Source of the DNA: Thalassoglobus polymorphus
Lineage (GTDB): Bacteria; Planctomycetota; Planctomycetia; Planctomycetales; Planctomycetaceae
Length of the DNA stretch: 64,000 nt
Direction of reading: 5' to 3'
Assembly: GCF_007744255.1 (NCBI RefSeq)
Contig: NZ_CP036267.1
Coordinates: forward strand, 1,240,001-1,304,000
The notes beneath the pieces are model-generated. The model saw only the letters and a program-made list of their open reading frames with translations, did no database searches and was not told where the DNA came from. Shown piece after piece: positions 45,662 to 54,517 of this stretch (the stretch's first letter is position 1; each line of letters opens with the position of its first letter). A program made the translations under genes and the position numbers.

Positions 45662-46993
45662 TTATTCAGGCAGTGGTTTACTCTTTGGGGTAACTTTTCG
45701 GTCTGTCGGCTTGTTTGTTTTGGTCCAGTCTGCCAGCGATTTCAAGGCAGCATCCGGGATTGGGCCAGGGTTTTCCGATTCAACAATCGATTTGATGATG
45801 GGCATGATCTGGGAAAATGCATCGTTCACGTAATTAGCACTTCCTCCCAGTCCTCCACGCTTGACCTGATAAAGCAGTCCCCAGTTGTTCTCCGCCTCCG
45901 ATTGCAGCTCTGGACGGAACGAAATATAGACACGCGAGAAGTAAGTTCGCCATTGCGGTCCCTTGGGATTCTTTTTGTCTTTGTTGAATTCCGCTGAGAG
46001 CCTGAGTGTTAACTGGCAAATTTCGTGAGTAATCAGTTGGACATTCGTCGAGCCGGTGAATGGCAAGCGGGAAATACTGAGAGCGGCCTGTGTGCGGACA
46101 ATCAATTGTTCTTCAGGGTTTGAGAGCACCTCAAGAATCGCGTCAATCACAATCGGATTGTTGTTGATATCCCCGATGCGGTCCACAAATCCTAACGCAT
46201 CAACGAGTCGATATCGGAGCCACCAGACTTCATCAGCTGAGCCCGGAGGAACAGATTTCAAAGCCGTTGTCAAAGCAATCGCAATATCTGAACGATTCGC
46301 AGTTGTTAGCGTGTTATTGACCGCGTCCCGACAAACACGAGCCAACCCACGAGCTGCAATCACCTTGCACTCGGGCAGTTGTGTTGTATCTCCCAGAATG
46401 TCAATTAAGACTTTGTGAACCGGAACGTACGGAAGTGCTGGAGTTCTTGACTGAAAGTTTGCAGGTTCGATACTCAATTCGGTCAGCATCATCACTGCAT
46501 TCGTACGCACAATGGCGCTGGGATGGTTCAGAATCTTCGGAACCTCTTTGAGGATCTCATCCATCAGAATGGCCCTGGCTTCTGGCCGATTACTTGATGA
46601 GAGAATGTCGGTGTTCAGTCGAGTCGTGACATCTTTGGGGATCGACTGACGGACATCTTCATGAGTCATCCGCGAAAGATAGAAGTACGCAATTTTGTAG
46701 ACTTCGTTTCGCTGACTCGTGTTCAGGTTGTTCTGTTTGAGAAATTGAACGATCCTGATTTTCTGTCGCTGAAATTGATTCGCTTCCTTCTCGTCCATAT
46801 ACCATGACGGCTTTTGCCATTGAACGGCGGAAGGAGCTGCAGCTTTTTCAGCGGCGGGCGGTGGGGCAGCGGGATTATCCCCACTCTCTCCCTTGTCGTC
46901 TGCCAATAGGTTGAGATTCCCACTGCACACACACATTGTTGTGAGAAGAACCGTGAACGTAGTGATAAAACTCTGACGAGTCAGTGGAAACAC
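45662..46993 (-). CDS. Secreted HEAT-repeat protein
   Basis: A 443-residue protein with a signal peptide (FITTFTVLLTTMCVCSG) and an Ala/Pro-rich linker. The body consists of helical HEAT-like pairs, for example ILNHPSAIVRTNAVMMLTEL and VLSNPEEQLIVRTQAALSIS. Such repeats usually mediate protein binding; no catalytic motif is seen. The GTG start has GGGGGAA 7 bases upstream. The C-terminal tail is Lys/Pro-rich. It is separated from the STAS gene by 105 bases and could be in one transcript. Family name unknown. Confidence 0.75.
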   Translation of the reverse strand: MFPLTRQSFITTFTVLLTTMCVCSGNLNLLADDKGESGDNPAAPPPAAEKAAAPSAVQWQKPSWYMDEKEANQFQRQKIRIVQFLKQNNLNTSQRNEVYKIAYFYLSRMTHEDVRQSIPKDVTTRLNTDILSSSNRPEARAILMDEILKEVPKILNHPSAIVRTNAVMMLTELSIEPANFQSRTPALPYVPVHKVLIDILGDTTQLPECKVIAARGLARVCRDAVNNTLTTANRSDIAIALTTALKSVPPGSADEVWWLRYRLVDALGFVDRIGDINNNPIVIDAILEVLSNPEEQLIVRTQAALSISRLPFTGSTNVQLITHEICQLTLRLSAEFNKDKKNPKGPQWRTYFSRVYISFRPELQSEAENNWGLLYQVKRGGLGGSANYVNDAFSQIMPIIKSIVESENPGPIPDAALKSLADWTKTNKPTDRKVTPKSKPLPE

Positions 46994-47359
46994 TCGGCTT
47001 CCCCCACATCTGTATATTGTTGGATTTTCCCGCGAGCGCGGGACCGATCAACGAAGTTTATTGAGTCCGAAATGGTACACGACTTGAGCAGACTTTCGAA
47101 GTGAGCCCGACATAATGGATTCAGAAAACAAAATCTTCCTCCATGGAATTTGAAAGAAGGAAGTGTTTTGCCTCATCGTGCAAGCTTAAACTAGCATCGG
47201 CGAAAAGCCGGTGTCAAGTTGTTTGTTCTTATCGCTTCTGGCTTTACGTCGTTATGTTTGATGGGTTTCTAGCTGTCACACTGATTCTGACTTTCGATTA
47301 CAATGTAACAATGTCTCCAGTGATGCCTGTCAAATCGTCTAATGACACGGAGTGTAACA

Positions 47360-48292
47360 ATGACAACGGTCCTGACATCCGCAGAATTCGAAAAACATCA
47401 AACTGGTCAACATCCAGAAAATCCGCATCGAATTCGTGTTCTCAGGGAAATGCTTGACTCCTTCCCGAAGCATGAACGACTGAAGTTCGCCGGAGTTGAA
47501 CAGGCTGAAAAGCGAGCTATTACTGCAGTTCATCCTCTGGACCATCTTCAGAATGTCCAAAACGTCGCTCAAGCTGGAGGCGGTCGACTCGATGCAGATA
47601 CAGTCGTCAGCCCTGATTCTTATCGAGTTGCGACTCTTGCTGCCGGAACTGTTTGTAAAGCGGTTCAACTTGTCCTGACCGGAAAGGACCCGCAAGCTCT
47701 CTGTTTGATCCGACCACCGGGACACCATGCGGTCCCGGATCATGCGATGGGGTTTTGTCTGTTTAACAATGTTGCGATCGCTGCTCGATACGCTCAGCAG
47801 GAATGTGACGTTTCCAATATTTTGATTGTCGACTGGGATGTCCATCACGGGAACGGAACACAAGACGTGTTTTACGATGACGAAACAGTCACCTTCTTTT
47901 CCATACACCGCTTTCCCTTTTACCCCGGTTCCGGTGACAGCGATGAAACAGGGCGGGGCAAGGGGTTGGGAAAGACTTTCAACGAACCGGTTCCCTTCGG
48001 GACATCGCGAAAGGCCTACCTCGACCGTTTTGAAAAAACGTTGACGAAGGCTGCCGAAGTTTCAAAGCCAGAGCTGATCTTGCTCAGCGCCGGCTTTGAC
48101 GCACATCGTCTCGATCCGATTGGCTCGCTGGGGCTCGAAACTGAAGACTTCGCAACGCTCACAAACATGGTGCTCGATGTTGCTCAAACACACAGTCAGG
48201 GGCGTTTAGTCAGTATGCTTGAAGGTGGCTACCACCCTGAAGCCCTGGCAGCTTCGGTCAAGGTCCACCTCGAAGAATTACTGGGCGACTGA
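47360..48292 (+). CDS. Zinc-dependent deacetylase of the histone deacetylase family
   Basis: A 310-residue arginase-fold deacetylase. Seen: LIRPPGHHA with the tandem catalytic His122-His123, [11 protein letters not shown], the zinc ligands of [14 protein letters not shown] (D160, H162) and LSAGFDAH (D247), and the terminal EGGYHPEAL with the catalytic Tyr. It is close to the bacterial HDLP/acetoin-utilisation (AcuC) and acetylpolyamine amidohydrolase group; which substrate it uses cannot be told from sequence. GGAG lies 7 bases before the ATG at 47360, so this start is preferred over an ATG at 47342. Cytoplasmic, single gene, convergent with the next. Confidence 0.93.
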   Translation: MTTVLTSAEFEKHQTGQHPENPHRIRVLREMLDSFPKHERLKFAGVEQAEKRAITAVHPLDHLQNVQNVAQAGGGRLDADTVVSPDSYRVATLAAGTVCKAVQLVLTGKDPQALCLIRPPGHHAVPDHAMGFCLFNNVAIAARYAQQECDVSNILIVDWDVHHGNGTQDVFYDDETVTFFSIHRFPFYPGSGDSDETGRGKGLGKTFNEPVPFGTSRKAYLDRFEKTLTKAAEVSKPELILLSAGFDAHRLDPIGSLGLETEDFATLTNMVLDVAQTHSQGRLVSMLEGGYHPEALAASVKVHLEELLGD

Positions 48293-48469
48293 GACAGGTC
48301 TGATAATGAATGATTGATGTTTGATGAAGGGGCTCAAGTCTTGCGAATGGTCAATGTGTGCTTCGCGGATTTTCATTTCGAGGTTGATGCCGTCTTCGTA
48401 CGCCGGGTCTTCGAATTCGGCGAACGAACTGATGCTTCATGGCATCATGCTTCATGAACTCGCGTTGAA

Positions 48470-48505
48470 CAGGTTACGCCGCAGGTTACGTCGCAGGTTT
48501 TTCTG
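48470..48505. repeat. Short 12-bp tandem repeat at a gene end
   Basis: CAGGTTACGCCG (48470-48481), CAGGTTACGTCG (48482-48493) and the degenerate CAGGTTTTTCTG (48494-48505). It spans the stop codon of the minus-strand HEAT/receiver gene (48486-48488). Confidence 0.6.
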
Positions 48506-50747
48506 CGGAGATCGGTTTCGGTGAGTCAGGGGTCTCCAGAATAAGTTTTCGAACCGCCTGAGTCTTCGGCTTCAGCGAACCAAGAACACTCGCGACCGCT
48601 GACTGCAGTTCAGGTTCTGCTGAATTTGCTCTCAGTGCTGAAACACGCTTCAGCTCTGCAGGTGTCAGCAAGACGCCGAATCGCTGAATGTTGAATGCCA
48701 GTTGTAGAAGAGCCCGACGGCGGACTGCAATGTCAGCGGCGACGGACTCTGCAATTTCCAGAAGCCGACGTTGCACATCAGGAGCAGCGATTCCTCCCAG
48801 TGCGATAATAGCATCGTCTGCCACGGCTGGATTGTTTGTGGCTTTGATCAGGTCGGCCTGGTGAGCAGCCAGTTCGAAAACGCCGGGTGATGCACTCGTT
48901 GCAATCCAGCGCAACCAGTAGGCAGCTTCGCTCACCTGATTGGCTCGTTGTTCGCGGCTGAGTGGCGGAGGTGAAAGCTGTTGCAATACCGGACGAAGCT
49001 CGCGATTGATTTCCAGCGAATTGACCACTTCGTTGACATACACGACATTCTGGAATCGATTCTGGATCGCTGAGAAATTGCCTCGCAATCCCGCGGGGCC
49101 GTAAATGACCAAGGGGAGATGGCGCGTTCGTGAGTCAGCTCGAAGGTTCTCAATCGTTTGTGTCAGTCCCCAGCGAATTGTGTTCGGATGCAGGACGGCA
49201 AGCTCAACGTCTCCCCGCTGAGAAGCAAGTTTGAACCCATCCATTCCGGTGGCAGCCAGTGATGAATCAAACCCGAGTTCACTAAACAGACTGGCGGTCA
49301 TTGTCCCTCTTTGGATGTTGGGATCGATGACAACAGTGTCCGGCTTGGAATTGGAATTGATGGCTCGGACAAGGATTTCTACGACACGCCGATCGCCCGG
49401 GAAAGACTTTGTCGGTTCCCACTGAAGAATGGTGACTGCGGCAGCGAACTGAACACGCGGGTTGGGGGAGTCGAGAGCTTCAATAATTTCGGGCTTTCCA
49501 GCGGATCGGGAGAGTTGGTTGCGGGAACCATTCGATCCAAGTGCGGTCACGGCACTTAACGAAGCGGCTGGGATGTGATTGTCTAGTGAGAGTGCCAAGA
49601 CTTGCCGGCATGCATCCGGACCTGCAGTCACAGCTAAATCGAGTGCTGTGCCAGGCCCAGCTGGAACTGGTTGATCCCAACCGGCTGCTTCGATGTCTCG
49701 AACCATTTTTGCAGCCAGTAAGACGATCGGGGCATCTTCGTTCGTTGGCGAAATTTCAGCGGCTTCACGAGCTAAACGTTCGGCAAAGTGAATTGACGCG
49801 TGGTTGCGAGTCGATTTTGTTTCGACAACCGTAGCTTGATCGTTGTCCCAGGTCCAAACGGGAATCAGTTCCATATCTTCATATCGAACGCCCCATTCGT
49901 GCCGTTGCGCAAGATACCCAATTGCCGATTCGATGAGCTGAGCCGCCACGCCATACGAATTGACGCGAATCGCCTGCCGTGTGTCGTCGTACCGGATTCG
50001 AGCAATTGCCTTTAATGCCGTTTCGCGAACTCCGTCAGGTTGATTTTCGCCGAAGGCTTCTTGCCATAACCAAATTACGTCCTCTTCTCCGCCGCTCCAG
50101 CCCAGGACTTCAGCGGCTGCAGATCGAATTCTCTCTGATGGGGAAGTCAACGCGCCAATGATCGGCGGAACCGCATCGTCACCGAGTCGGGTCAGGTTCA
50201 GAATAAGAACATCACGATTGATCGACCCGGATTCGATCGCCTGCAGCATTGGAGGAACGGCATATGGTCCAAGTGCGCGAAGCTCGGTGAGTGCTTCATC
50301 TCGCTCGCGTGCCGAACCCATTAACTTCGGCAATAAACTGCTTACGTAGGAGGGATCGTTGGTCTTATTTGCGACAGCTGTGGTGAGCATTTTCAGCAGC
50401 TCACTCGCTTCAGGATCTAACCCGTCGACATTCGTTAAACTTAGAAACGTGGATGTGCCAAACTTGTTACGAAGCTCCATCAGTTCCTGGTCTGTCGGCT
50501 CATTTTTGATCAGGTCGGCAAGGTATTTTTTTGCCAACTCTGGTCGAGCCAGTTTGACCATCAGCAAAGCAGCCTGAAATCGGCCTTCTTGAGTCTCGGG
50601 CTCCGCAGCGAGAACCCGTTCTGGTTCTGTTCCGGTGTCGACCCCACCGGGCTGAGCTAGCGCTGGGAGTGCTACCAACATGACAAGGCAGAAAGTGAGT
50701 CTCTGCAAACCAGTCGCTCGCGAATAACAGGACTGCGAACATGCCAT
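48486..50747 (-). CDS. Exported HEAT-repeat protein with a degenerate receiver-like domain
   Basis: A 753-residue protein with a signal peptide (LTFCLVMLVALPALA). Residues ~130-300 and ~570-700 are HEAT-like (LGDDAVPPIIGALTSPSERI, IRSAAAEVLGWSGGEEDVIW, PNPRVQFAAAVTILQWEPT). Between them, ~468-570 looks like a CheY-type receiver: TVVIDPNIQRGTMTASLF, GMDGFKLASQRGDVELAVLH, LPLVIYGPAG. Where the phosphorylated Asp should end the third strand there is His (LAVLHP), so it is probably not phosphorylated; its periplasmic location would also prevent cytoplasmic phosphotransfer. The ATG at 50747 has GGAG 9 bases upstream; an ATG at 50792 is less likely. Function unknown. Confidence 0.75.
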   Translation of the reverse strand: MACSQSCYSRATGLQRLTFCLVMLVALPALAQPGGVDTGTEPERVLAAEPETQEGRFQAALLMVKLARPELAKKYLADLIKNEPTDQELMELRNKFGTSTFLSLTNVDGLDPEASELLKMLTTAVANKTNDPSYVSSLLPKLMGSARERDEALTELRALGPYAVPPMLQAIESGSINRDVLILNLTRLGDDAVPPIIGALTSPSERIRSAAAEVLGWSGGEEDVIWLWQEAFGENQPDGVRETALKAIARIRYDDTRQAIRVNSYGVAAQLIESAIGYLAQRHEWGVRYEDMELIPVWTWDNDQATVVETKSTRNHASIHFAERLAREAAEISPTNEDAPIVLLAAKMVRDIEAAGWDQPVPAGPGTALDLAVTAGPDACRQVLALSLDNHIPAASLSAVTALGSNGSRNQLSRSAGKPEIIEALDSPNPRVQFAAAVTILQWEPTKSFPGDRRVVEILVRAINSNSKPDTVVIDPNIQRGTMTASLFSELGFDSSLAATGMDGFKLASQRGDVELAVLHPNTIRWGLTQTIENLRADSRTRHLPLVIYGPAGLRGNFSAIQNRFQNVVYVNEVVNSLEINRELRPVLQQLSPPPLSREQRANQVSEAAYWLRWIATSASPGVFELAAHQADLIKATNNPAVADDAIIALGGIAAPDVQRRLLEIAESVAADIAVRRRALLQLAFNIQRFGVLLTPAELKRVSALRANSAEPELQSAVASVLGSLKPKTQAVRKLILETPDSPKPISAEKPAT

Positions 50748-51233
50748 GACTGCAACTCCATCGGTGGAAATCGGAAAAAATGGTATCGTCAACGCACCTT
50801 CTCTAACTTACCTCAAGGCGCAATCGTTCTTTCAGGATGAGATCTTCCTGTAACAAAGTTTATCGAAACTCCAGAGCGAACGCTTGAACAACGGATGCAG
50901 AGCAACCGATTCTCCTGATGACGAACTTCCCCTATCCGCCACAATGCGGTCAATCCTCACAATGTGAATCAGTCTTGTCCCTCTGCAATCGAACAGGGGA
51001 GGGTATTGTCCACTCGAAAGTGAGTACGAAACTGGTTTCCGCCATTCAATGCAGGAGCTTGACTGAACGGGCTTCCTCAAAAAACAAAGTGGGCCGCAAA
51101 GGGTTGGCAGGAAAGAGAGCAAATTGCTCTGTACTTATCCTGCCCGCTCTTCACGACCCACTCCGAGGTCAATTTTATGGAAATTCAAATCTGGGCAGAG
51201 AATCTTGATCAGAATCTCACCCAGCAGAATTCC
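50748..51233. other. Intergenic stretch with one inverted repeat
   Basis: About 485 bases between two minus-strand genes. AGAGCA-aat-TGCTCT (51116-51130) is a perfect 6-bp stem with a 3-base loop, similar to the left-end hairpin of the dispersed element. No gene or terminator is recognised here; overlapping reverse open frames lack support. Confidence 0.45.
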
Positions 51234-52508
51234 TTACAATTCGTAGCACATCAGCTTGTCTTGCTCACGAAGATACAGTTTCCCTTCATAAACAACGGGA
51301 TGTGACCAGGTTTTGTCGTCTTGGTAGTCCGGAGTGAAACTGCCGTTGAGTTCGAATCCATCCGGGGTAGCTTGGACAAGAGCCACAGTCCCGTTCTGGT
51401 AACGGAAAATGATTTGCCCATCGACATAAGTAATTGCAGCCGATCCAGACATCTCTGGCTTTTCGCGACGAATTTTCCCCAGCCACTGAACTTTGCCTGT
51501 GGGAATGTGCAGGCAAATCGGAAAGCCTTTGTTGTGCTGATGCCCAGCGTACAGGTACTCGCCTTCTTGAATCATTCCGCCATGGTGATTCTGAAATGTT
51601 TTTGAATCGAGAAAGTACTCTTCAGTCGCTTTCACTCCTGAACCATCACGGGAGAGTTTTACTAGCACGGCTCCGGTTCCGTATCCTGTGGAGGCGAAGA
51701 CATGGTCATCAAAAGGGACAGGCGTCGGAATGTTGGCTGTTCCGTTTGCAACCCTGTTGTAGTTCCACAACAGTTTCCCATCGCTGGCACGAACTCCGAT
51801 CAGACCTTTTCCAACGAGTTGAACATACTGTTTCACTCCAGCGGCTTCGCTGACCACAATCGATGAATATCCGGCGCCGTCCTTCCCTTTTTCGCCCAGA
51901 TTAGGGACAGAAGTTCGCCAGACGTCTTTTCCGGTCTTCTTGTCCAGCGCGACAATTATCGCATCCTGTCCACCAGGTGTGCAGAGCACCCAGTCTCCAT
52001 CGACCAGTGGAGATTCTGAGAATCCCCAGCCAGACATCATTTTGCCATTGAAATCTTTCTTGAAGTCGCGACGCCAGACGACTTCGCCGTCGCTGCTCTT
52101 CAAGCAGACGATTTCTCCATCGGAAGTCACGACATAGCAATATTCACCATCCAAGGTCGGCGTACAGCGTGATCCGGGATAGCCATGTTTGGGGGCTTGA
52201 TTCGTGAGCGGTGTTGACCAGACCAGTTCTTTTGTGTTCACGTCGACACAAATGACTGCTTGCCCATCGGGAAGATTTCCGGTTGTATAAAGCTTTCCAT
52301 CGGCGGCGGACAAGCTGGCATAGCCGCGTCCCATTCCTTCGATTGTCCAAAGATGTTTCGGCTGATTCTTCGTCCAATCAAGCTTGAGCCCCGTGCCAAC
52401 AAGTTTTCCATCACGGTTCGGACCACGCCACTGTGGCCAATCTTTCGCGTAAGCAAATTGAATCATCAGCACGCAAACTAAAGCTGCGAGTAAGCGGACT
52501 TTCAGCAT
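51234..52508 (-). CDS. Secreted PQQ-like beta-propeller protein (third copy)
   Basis: A 424-residue exported protein. Signal peptide MLKVRLLAALVCVLMIQFAYA, then DWPQWRGPNRDG, then blades: VDVNTKELVWSTP, LKSSDGEVVWRRD, LDKKTGKDVWRTS, RASDGKLLWNYNR. Its layout matches the propeller protein at 11702-13039 more than the formate dehydrogenase-linked one. AAGGA precedes the ATG. It may scaffold or sense in the periplasm; no catalytic motif is evident. It faces a divergent sulfatase gene across a gap of ~445 bases. Confidence 0.84.
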   Translation of the reverse strand: MLKVRLLAALVCVLMIQFAYAKDWPQWRGPNRDGKLVGTGLKLDWTKNQPKHLWTIEGMGRGYASLSAADGKLYTTGNLPDGQAVICVDVNTKELVWSTPLTNQAPKHGYPGSRCTPTLDGEYCYVVTSDGEIVCLKSSDGEVVWRRDFKKDFNGKMMSGWGFSESPLVDGDWVLCTPGGQDAIIVALDKKTGKDVWRTSVPNLGEKGKDGAGYSSIVVSEAAGVKQYVQLVGKGLIGVRASDGKLLWNYNRVANGTANIPTPVPFDDHVFASTGYGTGAVLVKLSRDGSGVKATEEYFLDSKTFQNHHGGMIQEGEYLYAGHQHNKGFPICLHIPTGKVQWLGKIRREKPEMSGSAAITYVDGQIIFRYQNGTVALVQATPDGFELNGSFTPDYQDDKTWSHPVVYEGKLYLREQDKLMCYEL

Positions 52509-52953
52509 CTTATTCTATCCTTGTTGAATATCTGGCGATGTGCCTCGATGAAAAAATGTCGAAAGCACAGCGAATCGGAAGGTCATCCATGAAAACGGAA
52601 GGTTGTTTCCAACGCACGATTGGAGACACATTACTTTACAACAGAAAAGAGACGACTGGCAATCAACAGAGTGCAGCAAGTTCGCGGTGGTTTCGAAATG
52701 TTTACTGTGGACACGTTGAGCATCAGCAGGCCTATCTGAGGAGAATGCCTGCGAGAACGGCTTTAGAGAACCAATTTCAAAAGTCTTGAAAGGAGCAATC
52801 AGCCCGTCAATCTCACGATGCGTTTTCATCGGTGCAGAAAGCAAAAGATTCCTGAATTCTGAGCGTCAACTTGCATCTCTCTCCGAGGTGTGAAACATTG
52901 TGTCTTCTTGCGATTCTTATTGATGCGGTCTCAATTGACACGGAGTGATTTCA
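52509..52953. other. Divergent gap before the sulfatase gene
   Basis: About 445 bases between the divergent PQQ-like and sulfatase genes; both promoters should lie here but no clear boxes were found. No gene, RNA or strong hairpin is recognised. Confidence 0.45.
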
Positions 52954-54468
52954 ATGCACAGCTGGCGTTTATTGACTTTCTGCCTGATGTTGGTGGTCAC
53001 AACGGAGACAATCGCGGAGGCCACGAAACCGAACATTGTCCTCATTATGTGTGACGATATGGGCTTTTCGGATATCGGGTGCTACGGAAGCGAGATTCAG
53101 ACTCCGAACATCGACCGCCTCGCTGCTGAGGGTATGCGCTTCACCCAGTTTTATAACAACGCAAAATGTACCACGACGCGGGCATCACTGATGACCGGGC
53201 TGTATCCCCGTCGATCGGGAGGATTGCTCAAGAAGAACATGGTCACCATTCCGCAAGTCCTTGAGAAAGCTGGCTATTACAGCGTTCTCAGTGGAAAGTG
53301 GCATTTGGGAAGCTCAGCCCCCAATCGGCCGTCGGATCGTGGGTTCGATAATTATTACGGGCTGTTGGACGGCTGCTGTAATTTCCATAACCCCGCGCGT
53401 CCCGACCCCGAGTTCAAGGGGAAGCGTGTTCGCTGGTTCGGTGAAGACGATCAGCGAATCACCGAGTTTCCTGATGACTTCTACACCACCGATGCGTTCA
53501 GTGACTACTCTACAAAAGCGATTGAAAAAGCGGTCTCTCAGAAGAAGCCATTCTTCCTGCATGTTTGCTACACGGCTCCACACTATCCGCTTCATGCTAA
53601 GCCGGAGGATATTGCGAGATACCGGAATCAATACATGATGGGCTGGGAAAAGCTGCGGCAAACACGCTACGAACGACAACTCAAGATGGGACTTGTCGAC
53701 CCTGCCTGGAAACTTCCCGGGCGAGACCCGGAAGTGAAAGCTTGGGACTCCTTTCCAAATCAGGATTATCAGGATCACCTGATGGCAACCTACGCAGCCA
53801 TGATCGAAAGCATGGATCGCGGGATAGGCAGAATCATTAATGCAATCGACGACCACAAACTCGCAGAGGAAACGGTCATCATTTTCCTATCTGACAACGG
53901 AGGATGTGCAGAGTTGCCGGGTGGTGTTGACCCGAATCGAACTCCCGGTGTGGAAGAATTTTACACCACCTGTGGACCTGGCTGGGCGTATGCACAAAAC
54001 ACACCATTTCGCCGATTCAAGCAATGGGTGCATGAAGGGGGGATCTCGACACCACTCATTGTTCGCTGGCCGAAAACTGTCGCTGCAAACTCGTGGTGCC
54101 AAGAGGTCGGTCACATCATCGATATTTTACCGACTTGTGCGGACCTGGCCGGAGTCGACATTCCACAGGAGTTCAGAGGCGAGAAAATTCTCCCGACCGA
54201 AGGTCTTTCACTTCGCAATCTTTTTGAAGGGGGATCTCGCCCCGGACATGAAAACCTCTACTGGGAATGGGCTGGGAACCGAGCAATTCGGCAAGGAGAC
54301 ATGAAACTTTGCTGGGACAAGAAAGTCAAAGTCTGGGAACTCTACGATCTCGTTAAAGATCGCACTGAAATGAACGACTTGGCCAGCGAGCATCCTGAGC
54401 AGGTCAAAGAGCTTTCCGCCTTATGGTTTTCCTGGGCAAAGAAAACCGGCCTGAAGACAAAACGCTGA
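52954..54468 (+). CDS. Exported sulfatase
   Basis: A 504-residue enzyme of the alkaline phosphatase-like sulfatase family (type I). Signal peptide MHSWRLLTFCLMLVVTTETIA. Metal ligands in NIVLIMCDDMGFSD (D34, D35). The active-site cysteine, to be converted to formylglycine, is C72 in NAKCTTTRASLMTGLYP; the usual CxPxR has Thr in place of Pro here, a variant also seen among planctomycete sulfatases. Further blocks: SGKWHLG, FFLHVCYTAPHYPLHA, VIIFLSDNGG. It probably removes sulfate from an algal or animal glycan outside the cytoplasm; the exact substrate cannot be read. The ATG at 52954 has GGAG 8 bases upstream; the GTG at 52945 overlaps that site. Confidence 0.92.
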   Translation: MHSWRLLTFCLMLVVTTETIAEATKPNIVLIMCDDMGFSDIGCYGSEIQTPNIDRLAAEGMRFTQFYNNAKCTTTRASLMTGLYPRRSGGLLKKNMVTIPQVLEKAGYYSVLSGKWHLGSSAPNRPSDRGFDNYYGLLDGCCNFHNPARPDPEFKGKRVRWFGEDDQRITEFPDDFYTTDAFSDYSTKAIEKAVSQKKPFFLHVCYTAPHYPLHAKPEDIARYRNQYMMGWEKLRQTRYERQLKMGLVDPAWKLPGRDPEVKAWDSFPNQDYQDHLMATYAAMIESMDRGIGRIINAIDDHKLAEETVIIFLSDNGGCAELPGGVDPNRTPGVEEFYTTCGPGWAYAQNTPFRRFKQWVHEGGISTPLIVRWPKTVAANSWCQEVGHIIDILPTCADLAGVDIPQEFRGEKILPTEGLSLRNLFEGGSRPGHENLYWEWAGNRAIRQGDMKLCWDKKVKVWELYDLVKDRTEMNDLASEHPEQVKELSALWFSWAKKTGLKTKR

Positions 54469-54517
54469 TTGTTGAAGATCTCCGGGTTGATTTAGAGATC
54501 AGATTCGGAATCCTGCG

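Noticed and set aside
50832-51208. Opposed open frames in the 50.8-51.2 kb gap
   Set aside because: They overlap on opposite strands, neither has a ribosome-binding site nor a known product.
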